From NCBI RefSeq assembly GCF_024323335.1, contig NC_066581.1:435562238-435626237 (forward strand): 64,000 bases of DNA, given 5' to 3'. The position numbers and the translations under genes are program-made. The stretch comes from Lathyrus oleraceus (lineage: Eukaryota; Streptophyta; Magnoliopsida; Fabales; Fabaceae). Of this stretch, positions 36,241-47,917 are shown in pieces. How positions within the stretch are numbered: position 1 is the first letter of the stretch; the number at the start of each line of letters is the position of its first letter. The notes beneath the pieces were generated by a model. The model was not told the DNA's origin, made no database searches, and saw only the letters and a program-made list of their open reading frames with translations.

Positions 36241-36544
36241 GGTGTTGACATGACACTTACCGGTATCACAAGAATGGCATCTACATATGTCAGGGCAAGG
36301 CTAAACACTTGTTGGGGGTCTCACTGGGGAGCTTACTGGGGAGAATCAACCTGAATGCTGTCAGGAGCAACTGTAGCGAACGTGTTGTACAGATGTTGAA
36401 CAATGATCCGTCTCTGCCAGGGATATGGTCCAATTAGGTTTGACATATGAATGCATATGTTTGAATTTTTCTATGGCGTAATGCTCCATACCGAATGGAA
36501 ATGCTACGCGATTTGAGGATGCAATGATTACTACATGCAACAAT

Positions 36545-37310
36545 GCAAAATGATGAAAACTCCTGTTGGGGAGACTCTGATAAGATACTCCAACTCTGTG
36601 GGGAAGACTCTGTCTGAGGAATACTCTGCGGGGAGTAACACCGACTTCTCACTCCTGCTGGAGAATAGCACTGCTGCTGGAGAAAGGATCCCCATCCACG
36701 GACTCCTCTTGGGACACAATCGATGCGACTTCGCTGGGGAGAGCTGCCAATCCAATCCACAGGTAGGATAAACTCGGCTGGAGATAATTTTCAACGAACA
36801 TGATCCACTCGGGGACCCTGCTGAGGAAGACCATTAACACAAACCTCTGCTCGGGAGATCTGCTAGGGGAACACCTTCACAACCCTGATGGGGCCGGGCA
36901 TACACCACTCTGCTGAGGAAAAGCATGACTTTGTTGGGGAATTAATACACCAGACCATGCTGGGAATAGACATCCACAACCCTGTCGGGGACAAGCAATC
37001 ATGACCACGCTGGGGATAACAGTACTTCAAACCAGACTGTTGGGGAATAAAACCACTCCGCTGACACCTCCGTTGGGGATACAACATCCTTCCAACTCAG
37101 TGGGGAACTCAATCTTCAGACTCAGTTGGGAACTCGATAGCTTTCAAGCTAGCTGGGGGTTTAACAATCCTTAGCTCTGCTGGGAATAGATGGCACTATC
37201 CACAGACGTCTCTGCAGGGGATAAGAATAGCCCTGATAGCTTTCGGACCTGCTTGGGGAAACAGCCACTTCCAAGCCTGCTGGGGAATCACCCGTGGTTT
37301 AACCGCTTCA
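36545..37310. repeat. Array of PBS-core-like motifs in C 3' UTR
   Basis: More than 20 variants of ACTCTGCTGGGGA on the plus strand with irregular spacing of about 20-45 bp, for example at 36592, 36607, 36623, 36650, 36727, 36907, 36929 and 37260. The consensus equals the last 13 bases of the PBS TGGCGACTCTGCTGGGGA. On the element's sense RNA it reads TCCCCAGCAGAGT, identical to the 3' part of the primer tRNA and complementary to the PBS. Confidence 0.75.
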
Positions 37311-37835
37311 GCCAGGAATTAAAAAGCAACAACCTGCAAAACAGCACGACAAACATGCCCCAGGGGTTGCATGGACAAGATACGCTCAAGTGTCCTCAAC
37401 ATTCAAAATGATTTTCAAATGTTTTATCTTCCTGCACGTTATTGTTTAGCCTTCATGTTTTTATATGCAATGTTTATCAAAAATTCGGACGTTTTTGCAA
37501 ACAAAACAGTAAAATAAAAACGAGGGAGCAATTTATCTGAATAACGACTTTTATTGATTGAAAATGGGCCTAAAAAGGCGAATACATCGGGAAGCAATTC
37601 CTAGAAAGAGGTAATTGCGCACAAAAGGAAAAATCTATCCTAATGGCAATGTGAACACGGCATCCACGATTTCCCAATTCTGTTATAACTCACAGATCAT
37701 TAGTTTTCTCCCAAACTCCTTGCTTTCTGAGATGAATGACTGGACCGATCACATCTTTCGAGATGGTAGACGACGAAGCGTGATGAAGTACAGATAACTC
37801 AGATTGTAGTCTTCGCTCTAATCCCTCTTTTGCCT

Positions 37836-38019
37836 GGATCGCCCTTTTGGGTTTTCAATCCACCGGGATACCCATTTTTGCCTAAGCCGCCCTTGCGGGT
37901 TTTCGACTTACCGGGTGTACAAATTCTTTTCATTTTTATCCCTAACTTTTGCCCGAACCTTTTTTTTGGGTTCGCCGGGACGCCCTTTTTTGCCTGGACT
38001 CTTTTATTCTTTTTGTCCA
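37836..38019 (-). other. Post-pol hairpin array of element C
   Basis: Four hairpins within 200 bp of the pol stop. Arms (plus strand): GGATCG 37836-37841 with CAATCC 37856-37861; TAAGCCG 37883-37889 with CGACTTA 37904-37910; GAACC 37955-37959 with GGTTC 37969-37973; TGGAC 37995-37999 with GTCCA 38015-38019. Each stem is extended by an inner CCC/GGG or T-rich loop and preceded by TTTTGCC. The imperfect pairs are G-U on the sense strand. Confidence 0.75.
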
Positions 38020-38029
38020 GCGGGTCAAT

Positions 38030-41000
38030 TTATGCGAAGTATTTTTTGACTACATCTGAGTTAACAGGGGACGGAAAATCCTCACCATCCATAATTGTAA
38101 GCATCAAGGCTCCACCGGAGAAAACCTTCTTCACAACATATGGACCTTCATAATTAGGAGTCCATTTGCCCCTGTTATCTGTACCGGGAGGAAGGATCCT
38201 CTTCAAAACTAGATCACCGATCTGATAGCTTCGAGGATGCACTTTCTGATCAAAGGCTCTTTTCATCCTTCTCTGGTACAACTGTCCATGGCACACAGCT
38301 GCTAACCGTCTCTCTTCGATAAGGCTCAACTCATTAAACCTTGTTCGAATCCACTCGGCTTCATCAAGCTTGACGTCTAACAAGACTCTCAGAGAAGGAA
38401 TCTCCACTTCAACAAGTAGGACTGCTTCCATACCATACACAAGGGAGTAAGGGGTTGCCCCGGTCGACGTACGTACTGAAGTACGGTACCCATGCAAAGC
38501 GAAAGGCAGCATCTCATGCCAATCCTTGTACGTCACGACCATCTTCTGCACAATCTTCTTGATATTCTTGTTTGCCACCTCTACAGCACCATTCATCTTC
38601 GGTCTGTAAGGAGAAGAATTGTGATGTTCAATCTTGAAATCTCTACAAAGCTCTTTCATCATCTTGTTATTGAGATTCGAACCATTATCAGTGATGATTC
38701 TCTCAGGGACCCCATAACGACAGATGATTTCCTTCTTGATAAACCGGGCAACCACTTGTTTAGTCACATTAGCATAGGAAGCTGCTTCTACCCACTTGGT
38801 GAAGTAGTCAATCGCAACCAGGATGAAGCGATGTCCATTAGAAGCAGTGGGATCAATCTTCCCAATCATATCAATGCCCCACATGGCGAACGACCAAGGC
38901 GAATTCATGACATTCAGCGGGCTTGGTGGTACATGCACCTTATCAGCATAAATTTGACACTTATGGCACTTCCGAGCATACTTGAAACAATCGGATTCCA
39001 TAGTCATCCAGTAATAACCGGCTCTCAACAATTTCTTAGACATTGCATGACCACCAACATGGGTACCAAAAGATCCTTCATGCACTTCTTGCATCAACAT
39101 GTCTGCTTCGTGTCTATCCACGCATCTGAGCAAGACCATGTCGAAGTTCCTCTTGTACAGCACATCATCCTGATTCAAATAAAAGCTTCCAGCTAGCCTT
39201 CTCAGGGTTTTCTTATCATTCTTTGACGCACCTTCAGGATACTCTTGGCTCTTAAGGAAGTTCTTGATATCATAGTACCACGGTTTCTCATCAACAACAA
39301 ACTCGGCTGCAAACACATACGCAGACCTCTCGAGTCGATTCACCGCAACATGTGGCACATGATTCCACCAATGAACTTTGATCATAGACGACAAAGTAGC
39401 CAAAGCATCAGCCATCTGATTCTCGTCTCAGGGGACATGATACAACTTCACCTTCTTGAAGAACGTCAGTATTCTTCTGGTGTAATCTCTATAAGGAATC
39501 AAATGCGGCTGGTTGGTATTCCAATCTCCATTGACTTGGTTGATCACTAGAGCGGAATCTCCATAAATGTCAAGTGTTTTGATCCTCAAATCAATGGCTT
39601 CTTCTATCCCCATGATGCAAGCCTCATACTCAGCCTCGTTGTTGGTGACATCAAAAGTCAATCTGGCAGAAAAAGGTATATGAGCCCCTTTTGGATTAAT
39701 GAGCACTGCCCCAACACCGTTACCGTTCACATTCACGGCCCCATCAAACATCAGTGTCCACTTGTCATCAGGATCCGGTCCTTCCTCGACAAGAGGCTCT
39801 TCACAATCTTTCATCTTCAGATACATGATGTCTTCATCAGGGAATTCAAACATCATCGGCTGATAATCCTCAATCGGTTGCTCGACAAGGTAGTCTGACA
39901 GAATACTACCTTTGATGGCCTTCTGCGACGTGTACTGGATATCATATTCAGTTAAGATCATCTGCCAACGGGCAACACGTCCGGTGAGAACCGGCTTCTC
40001 AAAGATGTACTTCACTGGATCCATCTTAGAAATCAACAAGGTAGTATGGTTCAACATATACTGCCTCAGTCGGCGAGCAGCCCAGGCCAAAGCACATCAA
40101 GTTTTCTCAAGCTGTGAATATTTGATTTCACAGTCGGTAAACTTTTTGCTAAGGTAGTATATGACATGCTCTTTTCGACCAGACTCGTCATGCTGTCCCA
40201 ATACACACCCCATCGAGTTCTCAGTCACTGATAAGTACATTATCAGAGGTCTCCCAGGAACTGGAGGAATAAGGATTGGAGGTTTTTGTAAATATTCTTT
40301 TATCTTGTCAAAAGCTTTCTGACAGTCATCATTCCACCTGATTGCTTGATTCTTTCTTAGCAATTTGAATATCGGTTCACACGTGGCAGTTAGGTGAGAT
40401 ACAAACCTTGCAATGTAGTTCAGTCTCCCTAAAAACCCACGAACCTGCTTTTCTGTTTTCGGATCGCACCCCAAACGTACACTTGCTGGATCAACCTCAA
40501 TCCCTTTCTCGCTGACAATGAAGCCTAACAGCTTCCCGGATCGCACCCCAAACGTACACTTGTTCAGGTTCAGCCTCAGTTTGAACTTTCTCAATCTGTC
40601 AAACAACTTCTGCAAATTAACCAGGTGCTCCTCTTCTGTCTGCGACTTCACAATCATATCATCCACGTACACTTCAATCTCTTTGTGCATCATGTCATGA
40701 AAGAGAGTCGTCATAGCCCTCTGATAGGTAGCACCGACATTCTTCAGCCCAAATGGCATCACCTTATAGCAGAACGTGCCCCAAGGCGTAATGAATGTCG
40801 TCTTTTCCATGTCTTCTGGCGCCATCTTAATCTGATTATATCCAGAAAAGCCGTCCATGAAAGAGAAAACCGAGGATTGAGCCGTATTATCAACCAATAC
40901 ATCAATGTGAGGTAATGGGAAATCATCTTTCGGACTCGCTCTGTTAAAATCCCGGTAATCGACACACATTCTGACTTTGCCATCCTTCTTCGGCACAGGA

Positions 41001-41495
41001 ACGATGTTGGCAACCCACGGGGGATAAGTCGTCACTGACAAGAAACCCGCATCGAACTGCTTCTGAACCTCTTCCTTGATCTTAACAGCCATATTAGGAC
41101 TAGTTCTCCGAAGCTTCTGCTTGACTGAAGGACACTCTTCTCTGAGAGGTAGTCTATGCACCACAATATCGGTATCCAACCCAGGCATATCTTGATACGA
41201 CCAGGCGAATATCTCCACATACTCTCTCAGCATCTCAATCAACCTGCTCTTGACATCTGCCTTCAAAGCAGCTCCGATCTTAATATCTCTTCTGGCGTCC
41301 TCAGTACCAAGATTAATAATCTCCAACTCCTCCTGATGAGGTTGGATGACCCTTTCCTCCTGCTTCAACAATCTGACCAATTCTTTAGGGAGTTCACAGT
41401 CTTCCTCACTCTCCTCTTCAGCTTGGTAGATGGGATTATTGAAATCATACTAAGCCATAACAGAACTGTTCATAGTGGATTCCGTGAGGTCACTT
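38030..41495 (-). pseudogene. pol: Element C pol exon: RT, RNase H, integrase, with nonsense changes
   Basis: Same domain order as A, about 70% similar by eye. RT has DYRDFN, FMDGFSGY and YVDDM; RNase H has MFDGAVN and EYEACIMGIEEA; integrase has the HHCC finger, WGIDMIG, TDNGSN and VEVANKN. Stops: TAG at 41452-41450 (probably from CAG), TGA near 40095 (EKT-C-CALAW, the same codon as in B) and TGA near 39425 (HVP-R-DEN, CGA to TGA). A 26-bp stretch at 40460-40485 is a copy of 40537-40562 and replaces a conserved segment before PKTEKQVRG. No frameshift was noticed. Confidence 0.93.
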
Positions 41496-41739
41496 CTGCA
41501 TGTTTAATGCTTTATTTTAGAAAAAGAGTTCAAGAAAGTCACAAAAACAAAAACATTGCCATTTTTATTTTTGAAAAATGAAAACAAAAATAGAAAGACA
41601 TGGATCACAAAATTGTTTGCAAAACGTCCTTTATTAATGATATCATTGAAAAAAACATGATGAGACCCTACAATGAACCACTACGCCTTGGGCAGAACGT
41701 AGGGTTTTGTGCAAAATGAAAAAAACAAAAGAAAATTAC
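41496..41739 (-). other. Predicted intron of element C between pro and RT
   Basis: Donor GA|GTAATTTT at 41739 and acceptor ACATGCAG| at 41496 on the sense strand, 244 bp. The exon resumes in the RT frame in the same phase as A and B. Apart from the splice sites and the ACAAAACCCT block near the donor the sequence has diverged from A. Confidence 0.8.
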
Positions 41740-44700
41740 TCTGTTTGAAGAGTAACTTGGACCACATCTTCTGCTGTCCAGTTGTTGATCGACTCCCCTG
41801 GTGCACACGGGCGAACCCAGTTGTCCAGATCACAATCACTGTCCCCGTCTCCACTACTGGTTGCAAAGACATCACCGTGATTCATCAGCCCAGCGCTGGT
41901 AAAGGTACTCGGACCTTTCTGCACACCCTGCTCCGCCTGCAGAGGTTGATAGCCAATTTCGAACTTATCTTCTTTGACAGGCAAATCCACCATCTTGCCC
42001 CAGCCTTCTGCTCTGCCAGAGTTGACAACCTCCACTGCCTGCTTGTACGATGCAATTGAGGCATTTGGCTTCTTTTGCTCAGCAAAAGCCACCCTCTCGA
42101 GAGCAACGGTCTCGAATGACTGGCATAAAGTTTCATGGATCTCACCATCCACCTCCACATACTTGAAAGAGGATAGGTGACTCACCAGAATATCTTCTTC
42201 ACCACACACGGTCACAATCTGACCGTTCCAGACATACTTCAACTTCTGGTGGAGAGTTGACGAAACTGCCCCAACTGCGTGAATCCAAGGACGCCCCAAC
42301 AAACAACTGTATGCGGGCTGGATATCCATCACATAGAAGACAATGTCAAACACCTCCGGACCGATCTTCACCGGCAAGGTGACTTCACCAAAAACAGACC
42401 GTTTGGATCCATCAAATGCACGCACAATCAGATCACTCGGAGTGAGGACAACCCCTTCAACATCAATCTTACCCAGAATCTTCTTAGGCAACACATTCAA
42501 AGAGGAGCCAGTGTCTACCAGCACATGAGACAACATTGCACCCTTACACTCCATGGTGATATGCAGGGCCTTGTTATGGTTATGACCCTCAGGCGTTAAG
42601 TCCAAATCTATGAACCCCACACCATGCCTGGTACCGACGTTAGCAATAACACCCTCCAACTGGTTGACAGAGATCTCTTGAGGTACGTAAGCCAGATTCA
42701 GCATCTTCAACAGGGCATTACGGTGTGCCTCAGAGCACAGCAGCAATGAGAGTATAGAAATCTTGGACGGAGTCTAATTTAGCTGATCTACAATCTTGTA
42801 GTCACTCTTCTTGATTATTTTCATGAACTCCTCCACATTCTTCTCGAGTGAACCCTCAGGCGCCTCCTTCTGAGCAGGTTCTTCATCAACCAAAGCCTGT
42901 TTACCTTTTGCCTTGGCGAGAGCCTCGACATTGTTATCTCTCAACGGTTGTGGAGCAAACAGACGATCACTTCTGGTGAAACCTCTGGGTCCCCCAACAT
43001 TGTCCAAAACTGGACTTGCAATCACAGGAGTCCTGCTAGGCACACCAATAGTCACAGGAGACTGATTCACCGGCCTAACCTGACTCTCAGCCCTTCTGTT
43101 GCTGCGATAAGCGTTGTCATATCTCCATGGCACAACCCTACTATTTTCAACAGCCCTTCTACCGGTCGCAGCAATAGTAGTTGGAGCACTGACAGTCACG
43201 GGAGCATAAATGGTAACAGGAGTACCACTGGTTGTAGGCGCATTAACAATCCTCTGACCACGTCCCCCGGACGGTTTGAAGTATATAGTGACGGTTGACA
43301 CCACCCCACGATCTTGCACGACCCGACTAAACTGTAAACAACCCTCATCAATCAGATTCTGAATACCAACCTTCAATTGTTCACAACCATTTGCTGACCC
43401 GGCACAGTCTGAGCAGTCTCGATCACAACCCGGGAATACTCCCCCATTCAACAAACGGTCTTTCACAACAACCAACGGAGTCTGAATCTCCTCCACACTG
43501 ACCACCAAGTCTTCAGCTTCTCCACCTTCAACATTGTTCACTCTGTGTGCACCATGTGGAGGCATAGGGTTGTTTACAACATTCGGCACAGGAGCAAAAT
43601 TGATAGTTTTAGCGTCAATTAGGTCCTGGACCTTATGATGAAAAGCCCTATAGTTCTCAATGTGGTGCCCCGGTGCACCAGAGTGGAAATCACAACGCAC
43701 GTTGGCATCATACCCAGGTGGTATTTTTGTCAACGAAGCCATGGTACGCAATTCCACGAATCCCAATCTGAGCAACTCAGGTAGCAACTCAGCATAGGTC
43801 ATCGGCAAAGGGTCAAAACGTCGATCAGACATCCTTTGTCTAGGCTGATACGGACGTTGCTGTTGTTGTTGTTGTTGTGGCGGTTGTTGAACTCTCTGTT
43901 GCTGTTGTTGACGAGGTTGAGGCGTCGGGATGGTCACGGCAGCAACCTGGCGATACTGATTTCTGTTTACATTTCTTCTACCGTGTTGCACAGCATTGGT
44001 TTCACCCTCTCTCCGGCGAGGTGCCCTAGCAAAAGGTTTCTTGGAAGACGAGGAACCCACATCCTGAATCTTTCCAGCTTTGATCAGGCTTTCTGTCCTC
44101 TCCCCACAGATCACAACGTCTGAGAAACTACCGAATGGGCAACTCCCCATTCGGTCTATGAAAACTCCCTGTAATGTACCGATGAACATATCAGTCAACT
44201 CCCTCTCCAGCATAGGGGGTTGTACTCTTGCAGCCAACTCACGCCACCTCTGGGCATACTCCTTGAAGCTTTCACCAGATTTTTGACAAAGACTCTGCAA
44301 CTGAGTCCGGCTCGGCGCCATGTCCTTGTTATGTTTATATTGCCTCAAGAAGGCCTCACCCAGATCCCTCCAGCTTCAGATAGAATCTCTCTTAAGCTCC
44401 ATGTACCAATCCAAGGAAGCCCCAGACAAGCTATCCTGGAAGAAGTACATCCATATTTTCTCGTCGTCGGTGTAAGCAGAGATCTTCCTATAATAGACCT
44501 GCAAATGGGTGCGAGGACAAGAAGTACCATTGTATTTATCGAATGAGGGTGCTTTGAATTTGTAAGGGATCCTCAAACCTTCCACCAAACCCATGTTGGT
44601 AACATCAAAACCTAGGGAGTTCTGACATTCCATAGCTCGGATTTTCTCAGCAAGGGCATCAACTTTCCGATCCCTCTCTTCGACTCTTACCACATAATCG

Positions 44701-45053
44701 TCTTCACTGAGCAGAGTGAACATGTCCTCTTGTCTGTCAACAAGCGGAGCAGGATGGCGAATCGGAGCCCGAGTAGCTCTGGCATTAACATTCTCTGCAG
44801 CAAGAGGCTGTCCGTTGATTCTGATACCCCTCAATTCATCCCCTACAGCGTAGTCATTGACGGGAGCAGCAACAACATTATCATGAACGGGTACACCCAC
44901 TGGTGAAGCATGGTTGGACGGCGGAATCACGTCTTCCTGTCTCTGGGCTAAGGCACGCAACTCCTCTTGCCCCTGAACAACCCCTTGCATCATTGTCATA
45001 AATTGGGCCATGTTAGCCCTCATCTCAGCCAATTCTGCTTGAACCTTGTCCAT
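41740..45053 (-). pseudogene. gag: Element C gag-pro, with nonsense changes
   Basis: The start is the ATG at 45053 (MDKVQAELAEMR), an N-terminal coiled coil; the open frame upstream includes HRYSTR as in A, below a TGA. Gag core motif WRELAARVQPPM; an Arg-rich stretch; a Gln-rich stretch coded by CAACAG repeats (43855-43920); a knuckle-like CDFHSGAPGHHIENY whose last Cys is Tyr; protease VDTGSSLNVLP and CLLGRPWIH; then a C-terminal segment with SYKQAVEVVNSG. Stops: TGA near 44376 (SI-R-SW, CGA to TGA) and TAG at 42774 (aligned to Gln in A). The frame is otherwise open to the intron donor at 41739. Confidence 0.92.
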
Positions 45054-45456
45054 ATTCCTCTGATGATTCAATCTGGTTGAGTAACGGTGCGGTCATTGAT
45101 CCGCTATCCTGCCTGACACAGGAACCAGTGTGAGAAGTCACGAACAAGAACACCTGTTATGCAAAATGATATGTGTATGATGCTAATGATGCGTATGATG
45201 CACATGATATGTTCATTTCTCAGCCATCCAAAGAGCCCGATTCATCTTCAAAAGATGGCAACCTGCAACAAACAACAAGGAAGCAACACAAGATAACTGA
45301 GCACCAGGTGAAACATCAACAACCAACTTATCTATAGATATGAGCCACAGGATCACACAACAAAGTCAACAAAGATCCATATGACCGGAGTACAACAAAT
45401 GAATCCCATCCAACAAGCCTGGAGGTGATTCTCAATATAAACAACAGAGATACAAG
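45054..45456 (-). other. Element C spacer between ORF1 and gag
   Basis: About 400 bp without a conserved ORF. It contains TTTTGCATAACAG|GTGT on the sense strand (acceptor AG at 45055+100, i.e. 45155-45154), matching positions upstream of gag in A and E. Confidence 0.5.
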
Positions 45457-47097
45457 CTAAGACAAATGGCTTCCAGGAATGAGAGTCTTCAGGTACTGAC
45501 ACTGGTCTATCAACAGGTCACATTCTGAGCATTCTGGCAAAGGAGTGAGCTTCTCCTTCAATTGTCTTCTGAGCTCCACAACTTCTCCTCCAAGTTGGCT
45601 CTCTGATGCACGTCTCAAGTCTACTTCCTTCTTCAACTGGATGTCTCTGTCTCTAAGTTGCTTCTCCAAGTCTCTTATCTTTTTCTGATAACTGGCTTCA
45701 GCTCTCTGCAACCTCAAGCACTCCTGGTGTTCTGCATTCAGCAAGGTCTCCATCTCCTCATAAGATCTCTTCTTGCTCTTTACTCCACTAGCATCTACAC
45801 CTTGCATGTCTCTGAGTTGATGAGTCAGGTTCAACTTATCAGCTTTGGCTTTGTAGAGCTCCATCTGGGTGTCTTGCTCCTTCTCCTTCAACCGGCGATT
45901 CTCCATCAGGGCTTGCTTGTACTGCTCAGCAGGTACACTCTCAGCAAGGATCAAAGGTGGTTGCTCTTGCAATGGCTTCATCCTATCATAGGGCAACAAC
46001 AAAGTTTCCACTCTCTTCTTGACCCAATCAGTGTAATCAGGCATAGCAATGGCAAACTTCTTCCCTAAGACAGCTCCATCCTTGACACCAATGGTCTTCC
46101 AAGCTCTTCCTACTCGCTCCAAACTAACAGGGTCACTCCGCTTCTCAAAATACACACTCTCAGCTATCTCAGCATCAAGTGGTCTTCCATTCATCATAAA
46201 TCCCAACTGGCGAAGAGAAAGAACTGGATTGTAATTGATGCAACCCTTAGTCCCTACAAGTGGCACATTACGGAATTCTCCACAACTCATGATGACATTA
46301 CGCACATCCATTCGGTAAGATTGCCACCTGATATCATAGGAGGTAAGAGACATAACCCTCTGAGTCCACTTATGAGTGCTCTGAGCATCCACAAAAGGTC
46401 CACTGACTGGCAAGAGAGACAGGAACCATCTGAGCAAAAGTGGGAGACAGCATCTGATAGCTCCACCCTTACCATGCCTACTTTGGATAGCATAGTAAGT
46501 GTCATCTAACAAAGTAGGAACTGGGTTTCCTCCAATGAAGATAATGACTGCAGCATAGTCCACAAAGTTGGGCATACTTGGGAACAGGACAATCCCATTG
46601 ATCATGATGGCCAACTGAGCATGAAAAGCTTCCCAATTCCCCTTCTCTGCTTCTTCTCTAGCAATCCTCAACAAGAACTTCAAAGGCAACCCTACAACAT
46701 CACCACTCGACTTCCAATTGTCACTGACTTCTTTGATCCCCAAATGGAGAGCTCTGGCAACAACTCTGAAATCAACCTCCTTTGGAACATCCAAGAAAGG
46801 AACCTGATACCAGATCGGGACACTCAGCAGAATGGAGTACTCCTCAAGAGTAGGCGCCAACTGATAATCCTGGAATGTGAAGCAACGAAGTTCTGGGTCG
46901 TAGAACTGTAGAAGAGTCTGCAACGGCACTGGATCTACTACCATCTTCAACAGTGTCAACAAATCCCCATACTGGTCCACAAACACCTTCTGATTACCGC
47001 CGGTCACAAAGTTGCTCAACTCTACCAAAGATGTCAAAGGCTCACGGTGAAAACTGTAGGAACAAGTCTTCCGCTTCAACTCTGGACCAGTTGCCAT
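45457..47097 (-). CDS. Element C ORF1 protein, function unknown
   Basis: The start chosen is the ATG at 47097 (MATGPELKRKT), giving 546 residues; the open frame extends to 47178 but includes a splice-acceptor-like TTTCTCAG|G just upstream. Unlike A's ORF1 it has no internal stop. It shares the family pattern LLQFYDPELRCFTFQDYQL, then EEY, LFPSMPNFVD, NPVPTLLDDTYYA, KGGAIRCCLPLL and NVPLVGTKGCINYNP. The last ~170 residues are strongly charged and read as a long coiled coil (repeated Glu/Lys/Arg/Leu heptads, KKRSYEEMETLL). It is homologous to ORF1 of A and E. The role is unknown; coiled coil suggests self-association or binding to Gag, which is inference. Confidence 0.88.
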   Translation of the reverse strand: MATGPELKRKTCSYSFHREPLTSLVELSNFVTGGNQKVFVDQYGDLLTLLKMVVDPVPLQTLLQFYDPELRCFTFQDYQLAPTLEEYSILLSVPIWYQVPFLDVPKEVDFRVVARALHLGIKEVSDNWKSSGDVVGLPLKFLLRIAREEAEKGNWEAFHAQLAIMINGIVLFPSMPNFVDYAAVIIFIGGNPVPTLLDDTYYAIQSRHGKGGAIRCCLPLLLRWFLSLLPVSGPFVDAQSTHKWTQRVMSLTSYDIRWQSYRMDVRNVIMSCGEFRNVPLVGTKGCINYNPVLSLRQLGFMMNGRPLDAEIAESVYFEKRSDPVSLERVGRAWKTIGVKDGAVLGKKFAIAMPDYTDWVKKRVETLLLPYDRMKPLQEQPPLILAESVPAEQYKQALMENRRLKEKEQDTQMELYKAKADKLNLTHQLRDMQGVDASGVKSKKRSYEEMETLLNAEHQECLRLQRAEASYQKKIRDLEKQLRDRDIQLKKEVDLRRASESQLGGEVVELRRQLKEKLTPLPECSECDLLIDQCQYLKTLIPGSHLS

Positions 47098-47897
47098 CTC
47101 TATTAATGAATCGAACTCCTGAATGAACCTGAGAAATGATATGCATGCATAGATTAGCTTTTTCTTTCTTTTTTTCATTTTTTCAATTCTTTTTTATTGC
47201 GTATTTTTTTTTGAAAATAAACATGCTATGATGCAAATGATGCAGACAAGACTGGCTGGTTGTGCATCTCGGAGCACAGGATCAAAGCTTTGGCTTGAAC
47301 TCGGAACCACAAATTCATCTGAAACCCAAAGTCATCTAAGACCCAACAATTCTGAACCAATAGTCACCAACGGGATCACAAGTCACCAACAAGTCACTGA
47401 GAAGTCACCAACTGTACCTGTAATAATGATCATTCCCTCCCCACTCACGGGTGTCATCTAGGCCAGGGTAAGGTCGAGAGAAACGCAGCATAAATAACCC
47501 TTTCATAGAATATCATCATATACACACCCGAAGTATGTAACGACGATACCCCATCAGAGTCTGAACTGCTCGTGATATCAATGTTCCGCTAAGTGGCGCA
47601 ATACCACCCGCTTCCCATGAATCACTCTATTCCTAGGTGTCCTAGATTTCACTCATAGCCTGGGTATTGGGCCTTTTACCTCATGTAACTCCCACCCCAA
47701 TAGAGAGACAACACAGCACAGCCAGATGAACAGATGAATGCAAACATAAATGCAAACAATAAATACAAACATAAATGCAGACAATAAATAAATGAATGCA
47801 ATAAATGAAACAGCGAAAGCAACCAAACCATATCCTAGAGAGCGCTAGGAGAGACTCGCTTAGGGAAGATGGACCAGCAAGAGGTCAACTTCTCTGG
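47098..47897 (-). other. Element C leader between PBS and ORF1
   Basis: About 0.8 kb of non-coding leader. It includes short direct repeats built on AGTCACCAAC/AAGTCACTGA (47377-47411) and an ATAAATGCAAACA type repeat (47745-47795). No conserved ORF is seen. Confidence 0.7.
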
Positions 47898-47915
47898 TCC
47901 CTAGCAGAGTCGCCA
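47898..47915 (-). other. Primer binding site of element C
   Basis: The sense strand reads TGGCGACTCTGCTAGGGA, two bases after the 5' LTR end. One position differs from the consensus tRNA-Arg complement (A for G). Confidence 0.88.
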
Positions 47916-47917
47916 AT

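Larger units (their letters stand above)
35105..38029 (-). other. Element C 3' UTR, 2.9 kb, repeat-rich
   Basis: A non-coding stretch between pol and the polypurine tract. In plus order it holds a tandem array of GTTTATCGACACC units (35325-36240), a dense array of PBS-core-like motifs (36545-37310), a low-complexity stretch, and four hairpins next to pol (37836-38019). No conserved ORF is seen. Confidence 0.85.
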
